DNA of 64,000 bases from Epilithonimonas vandammei (GTDB taxonomy: Bacteria > Bacteroidota > Bacteroidia > Flavobacteriales > Weeksellaceae), in the NCBI RefSeq assembly GCF_003860525.1, contig NZ_CP034161.1:2790001-2854000 (forward strand), given 5' to 3'. Position 1 is the stretch's first letter. The number at the start of each line of letters is the position of its first letter. The notes beneath the pieces were generated by a model, which was given only the letters and a program-made list of their open reading frames with translations, did no database searches and had not been told where the DNA came from. The position numbers and the translations under genes are program-made. This document shows positions 61,718-64,000 of this stretch, piece by piece.

Positions 61718-63298
61718 TTAGTAGCCTTGATTTTGAACTAAGTTAGGATTAGCAATCAAATCATTAGTTGGAATAGGATAAAGTTTTCTATAATCTTCAA
61801 CAGCACGTCCATCCTGAACTCCTCCTTTGAAGGGCCACAAATAAGAACCTGATGTAAATTTACCAAAACGAATAAGATCGGTTCTTCTTGTTGCTTCCCA
61901 AGCTAATTCCCTTGCTCTTTCATCTAAGATAAAATCCAAGTTAATAGACGTTACATTGCCACTTGTATTACCATAAGCTCTAGTTCTTAAAGCATTGACA
62001 TATTGCAGAGCAGTAGACATATTACCTCCGCCACCTCTTAGAACCGCCTCAGCATAAATCAAATAAGCATCTGCTAAACGGAACAAAGGGAAATCTGTAT
62101 CCACAAAATCACCTCCTGTATCCGAGCCAGCAGCTCCAGATTTTGTTATATTTTTAAATTTGATAAGTGGATAGCCATCTGTAAAAGCCCCTATTGCATT
62201 AATCTCCAAACTTTGCCCATCTGTATGAAAAACACCTCTTTTATCTATAGAACCATCTGTAGCAGGAAAAAGATTTACTAGATTTTTAGTACTTCTAAGT
62301 CCGCCCCAACCACTATTGATGCCAAAATCAGCGGCAGTCATAGAACCTCCCGTGGAAGCATGAATAATAAACGTTGTTCCACCATAAGTCCTAGTATGTG
62401 TGCCATCAAAATTAACAGAGAAAATAACTTCGTTATTTTCCAAATTGTTATCTGCTAAGAAAAGCTCATTATAATTACTTTTAAGAGAATAGCCCGAATT
62501 AATTACTTTTTCAGCATAAAGCAATGCATCTTTATATCTATTTTCTCCGGTATAAACTTCTGCATTTAAATATAATTTTGCTAATAACATGTAAACAGCA
62601 CCCTTGTCCGCTCTACCGTATTCATTAGTTCTGGGATCTTTTAAGAGTCCTTCAAGGTCTTTTAGCTCAGACTCTACATACTTGAAAAGTTCTTTACGCT
62701 CAATTCTTGGAGGAGCCGTTACACCTACATCATTTTTTTCAGTTACGAAAGGGCCGTTACCAAACAGATCAATAGCATGCGAATAACTTAAAGCTCTCAT
62801 AAAACGAGCTTCATTTCTAAATAACCTAGCCTCATCAGCGTTTGTTCCTGTGATATTTCTAGAGGATAATTTATCATCTTGAGTTTCTCTGATGAATTCA
62901 TTAGCCATAGCAATCTGATAATAGATCCTGTAATAAAGAGCTGTTATGTATTGATTATTGGCAGCCCAATTCATATTATGAATATCTGGAAGCCCCGAAT
63001 CCGACCAAGCAATAATCGCTTCATCAGTTGGTAGCTCTTGCAATTGGAATAATTGTCTCAAATAATTCGAAGTTCCTCCGTCAATACCTCCGATGTCAGC
63101 ATTACCATCACCACCTTCTTGCCCACTCATCGCAAGACCAGCATAGATTTTCCCTAAAACACCTTTATAATTACTAAAATTAGAATATACAGATGCTGAA
63201 GTAACTTCTGTCTCCGGCATACGATCTAAATCTTTCTCACAAGAGGCAAGAAATAATGATGCTGTTATACTTATTGTTAATATATTTTTAAATTTCAT
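61718..63298 (-). CDS. susD: SusD/RagB-family starch-binding lipoprotein
   Basis: 526 residues. The lipobox is in LTISITASLFLASCEKDLDR. The helical SusD fold has repeated TPR-like segments (EARLFRNEARFMRALSYSHA, KGAVYMLLAKLYLNAEVYTG) and the closing ERARELAWEATRRTDLIRFGKFT, which is the most conserved part of the family. It pairs with the SusC channel encoded just upstream (12 bp) to capture starch oligosaccharides at the cell surface. Confidence 0.96.
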   Translation of the reverse strand: MKFKNILTISITASLFLASCEKDLDRMPETEVTSASVYSNFSNYKGVLGKIYAGLAMSGQEGGDGNADIGGIDGGTSNYLRQLFQLQELPTDEAIIAWSDSGLPDIHNMNWAANNQYITALYYRIYYQIAMANEFIRETQDDKLSSRNITGTNADEARLFRNEARFMRALSYSHAIDLFGNGPFVTEKNDVGVTAPPRIERKELFKYVESELKDLEGLLKDPRTNEYGRADKGAVYMLLAKLYLNAEVYTGENRYKDALLYAEKVINSGYSLKSNYNELFLADNNLENNEVIFSVNFDGTHTRTYGGTTFIIHASTGGSMTAADFGINSGWGGLRSTKNLVNLFPATDGSIDKRGVFHTDGQSLEINAIGAFTDGYPLIKFKNITKSGAAGSDTGGDFVDTDFPLFRLADAYLIYAEAVLRGGGGNMSTALQYVNALRTRAYGNTSGNVTSINLDFILDERARELAWEATRRTDLIRFGKFTSGSYLWPFKGGVQDGRAVEDYRKLYPIPTNDLIANPNLVQNQGY

Positions 63299-63310
63299 GA
63301 TTTTTTTTAA

Positions 63311-64000
63311 TTAAAATTGAAAGTTTAACCCGATAGAATACACTCTTGGTCTTTGATAAAGGTTATTATCAATACCATTAAATACTTCTGGATCCAATCC
63401 ACTGTAATTAGTGATTAAGAATGCGTTTTGAACAGAACCAAAAACTCTTAATTTAGAATTTTCATTAATAAAGCTTGGAAAATTATATCCTATATTGATA
63501 TTATCCATTCTTAAGAATGACCCATTTTCGACATAATAGTCACTGAAATATTGAGGAGTATCAAACTGAGTATCCAGATAACTCGTATGTATGTTCTGTA
63601 AGTAGTTGTTTGCTTTTATTCCTGATAGGTTACCAAATTGGGAAGCTTGGTTATTATAAACATAATTACCAAAACTCGCTCTCATTGTAAATCCTAAATC
63701 CCAGTTTTTATATGTAAATCTAGATGAAAAACCCAGTAATAGTTCTGGTGCAGGAGATTTATATTGATACAGATCCCCACTATTAATAATCCCATCCCCG
63801 TTACGGTCCACATAGACACCTTCAATCGGTTTACCTTGCTGATTATAAACCTGTTGATAAACATAGAAAGCATTAGGTTGATATCCTTCTGCATGAACTT
63901 GGATCGTACTTCCCGTACCTCCAGAGATTCCACCTGTTAAAACAGAAGTTGATGCAAGGTTGGTAATTTCAGATTTATAATGAGTGGCATTCAAATTAAA
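63311..64000 (-). CDS. susC: SusC/RagA TonB-dependent receptor, N-terminus beyond window
   Basis: Only the C-terminal 229 residues are in the window; the frame is open to the right edge. The sequence has the late-barrel pattern of SusC proteins: GVYVDRNGDGIINSGDLYQY with the KSPAPELLLGFSSRFTYKNW motif, FTMRASFGNYVYNNQASQFG, and the final RPRVYSIGLNFQF, where the terminal Phe is the outer-membrane assembly signal. It imports oligosaccharides with SusD. The regulator and the promoter of the locus must lie outside the window. Confidence 0.94.
   Translation of the reverse strand, partial: FNLNATHYKSEITNLASTSVLTGGISGGTGSTIQVHAEGYQPNAFYVYQQVYNQQGKPIEGVYVDRNGDGIINSGDLYQYKSPAPELLLGFSSRFTYKNWDLGFTMRASFGNYVYNNQASQFGNLSGIKANNYLQNIHTSYLDTQFDTPQYFSDYYVENGSFLRMDNINIGYNFPSFINENSKLRVFGSVQNAFLITNYSGLDPEVFNGIDNNLYQRPRVYSIGLNFQF

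Overview
The window looks like chromosomal DNA of a flavobacterium of the Chryseobacterium / Weeksellaceae kind. This is inferred from the AT-rich composition, promoters of the Bacteroidota type (TAnnTTTG -7 box, no obvious Shine-Dalgarno), a type IX secretion (T9SS) sorting tail on a secreted protease, SusC/SusD genes, the gene order acpP-fabF-rnc-IPExxxVDY-pyk, and an lpxD-lpxC/fabZ-lpxA-efp-lpxD2-sucD cluster. No rRNA, tRNA, CRISPR array, prophage or insertion sequence with a DDE transposase was recognised.

Layout. 1-2086: 3'-truncated malQ (minus). 2158-5229: a surface-type hypothetical, cysS and folE (minus). 5409-10759: plus-strand run acpP, fabF, rnc, an IPExxxVDY-family gene and pyk, then recA. 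10790-23317: minus-strand outer-membrane barrel, sucD, the lipid A cluster with efp, an HD phosphohydrolase, a gene remnant, a lipid kinase, two envelope proteins and gyrB. 23561-29520: glutamate synthase gltBD. 30065-36252: lysS, rlmF, a c-type cytochrome lipoprotein and a T9SS-exported M36 protease. 36418-39331: dusB and an M1 peptidase (plus). 39398-43205: guaA, purD and a pirin. 43340-53506: the branched-chain amino acid block, transcribed leader peptide-ilvE-ilvD-ilvB-ilvN-ilvC-ABC ATPase-ilvA. 53926-64000: a starch/maltodextrin utilisation locus, transcribed susC(partial)-susD-susE-GH97-[RAYT]-GH13-NTF2-like-MFS.

The most unusual item is in lysS. The C-terminal linker of the lysyl-tRNA synthetase carries an in-frame block of about 33 residues (30257-30355) that reads like the extreme N-terminus (RuvC-I motif) of a Cas9, including the catalytic Asp context GLDLGTNSIG and a GARVFPDGI end. 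The normal flavobacterial LysS tail follows it. No cas genes or CRISPR array are nearby.

Other points of note: a previously unlisted 18-residue Ile/Val-rich leader peptide with a terminator that fits transcription attenuation of the ilv operon; a REP-associated tyrosine transposase (RAYT) bracketed by two near-identical 33-bp palindromes inside the sus locus; three families of short dispersed repeats that fill most long intergenic gaps, two gaps having the same A-B-C order; and three genes whose -7 box lies only 4-6 nt before the ATG, suggesting leaderless mRNAs.

The sus enzymes (outer-membrane SusCDE capture, GH13 and GH97 hydrolases, MFS import, cytoplasmic MalQ) form a coherent starch pathway. 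The ilv block makes Ile/Val from threonine and pyruvate. The lpx cluster, acpP/fabF and FabZ supply lipid A and fatty acids.
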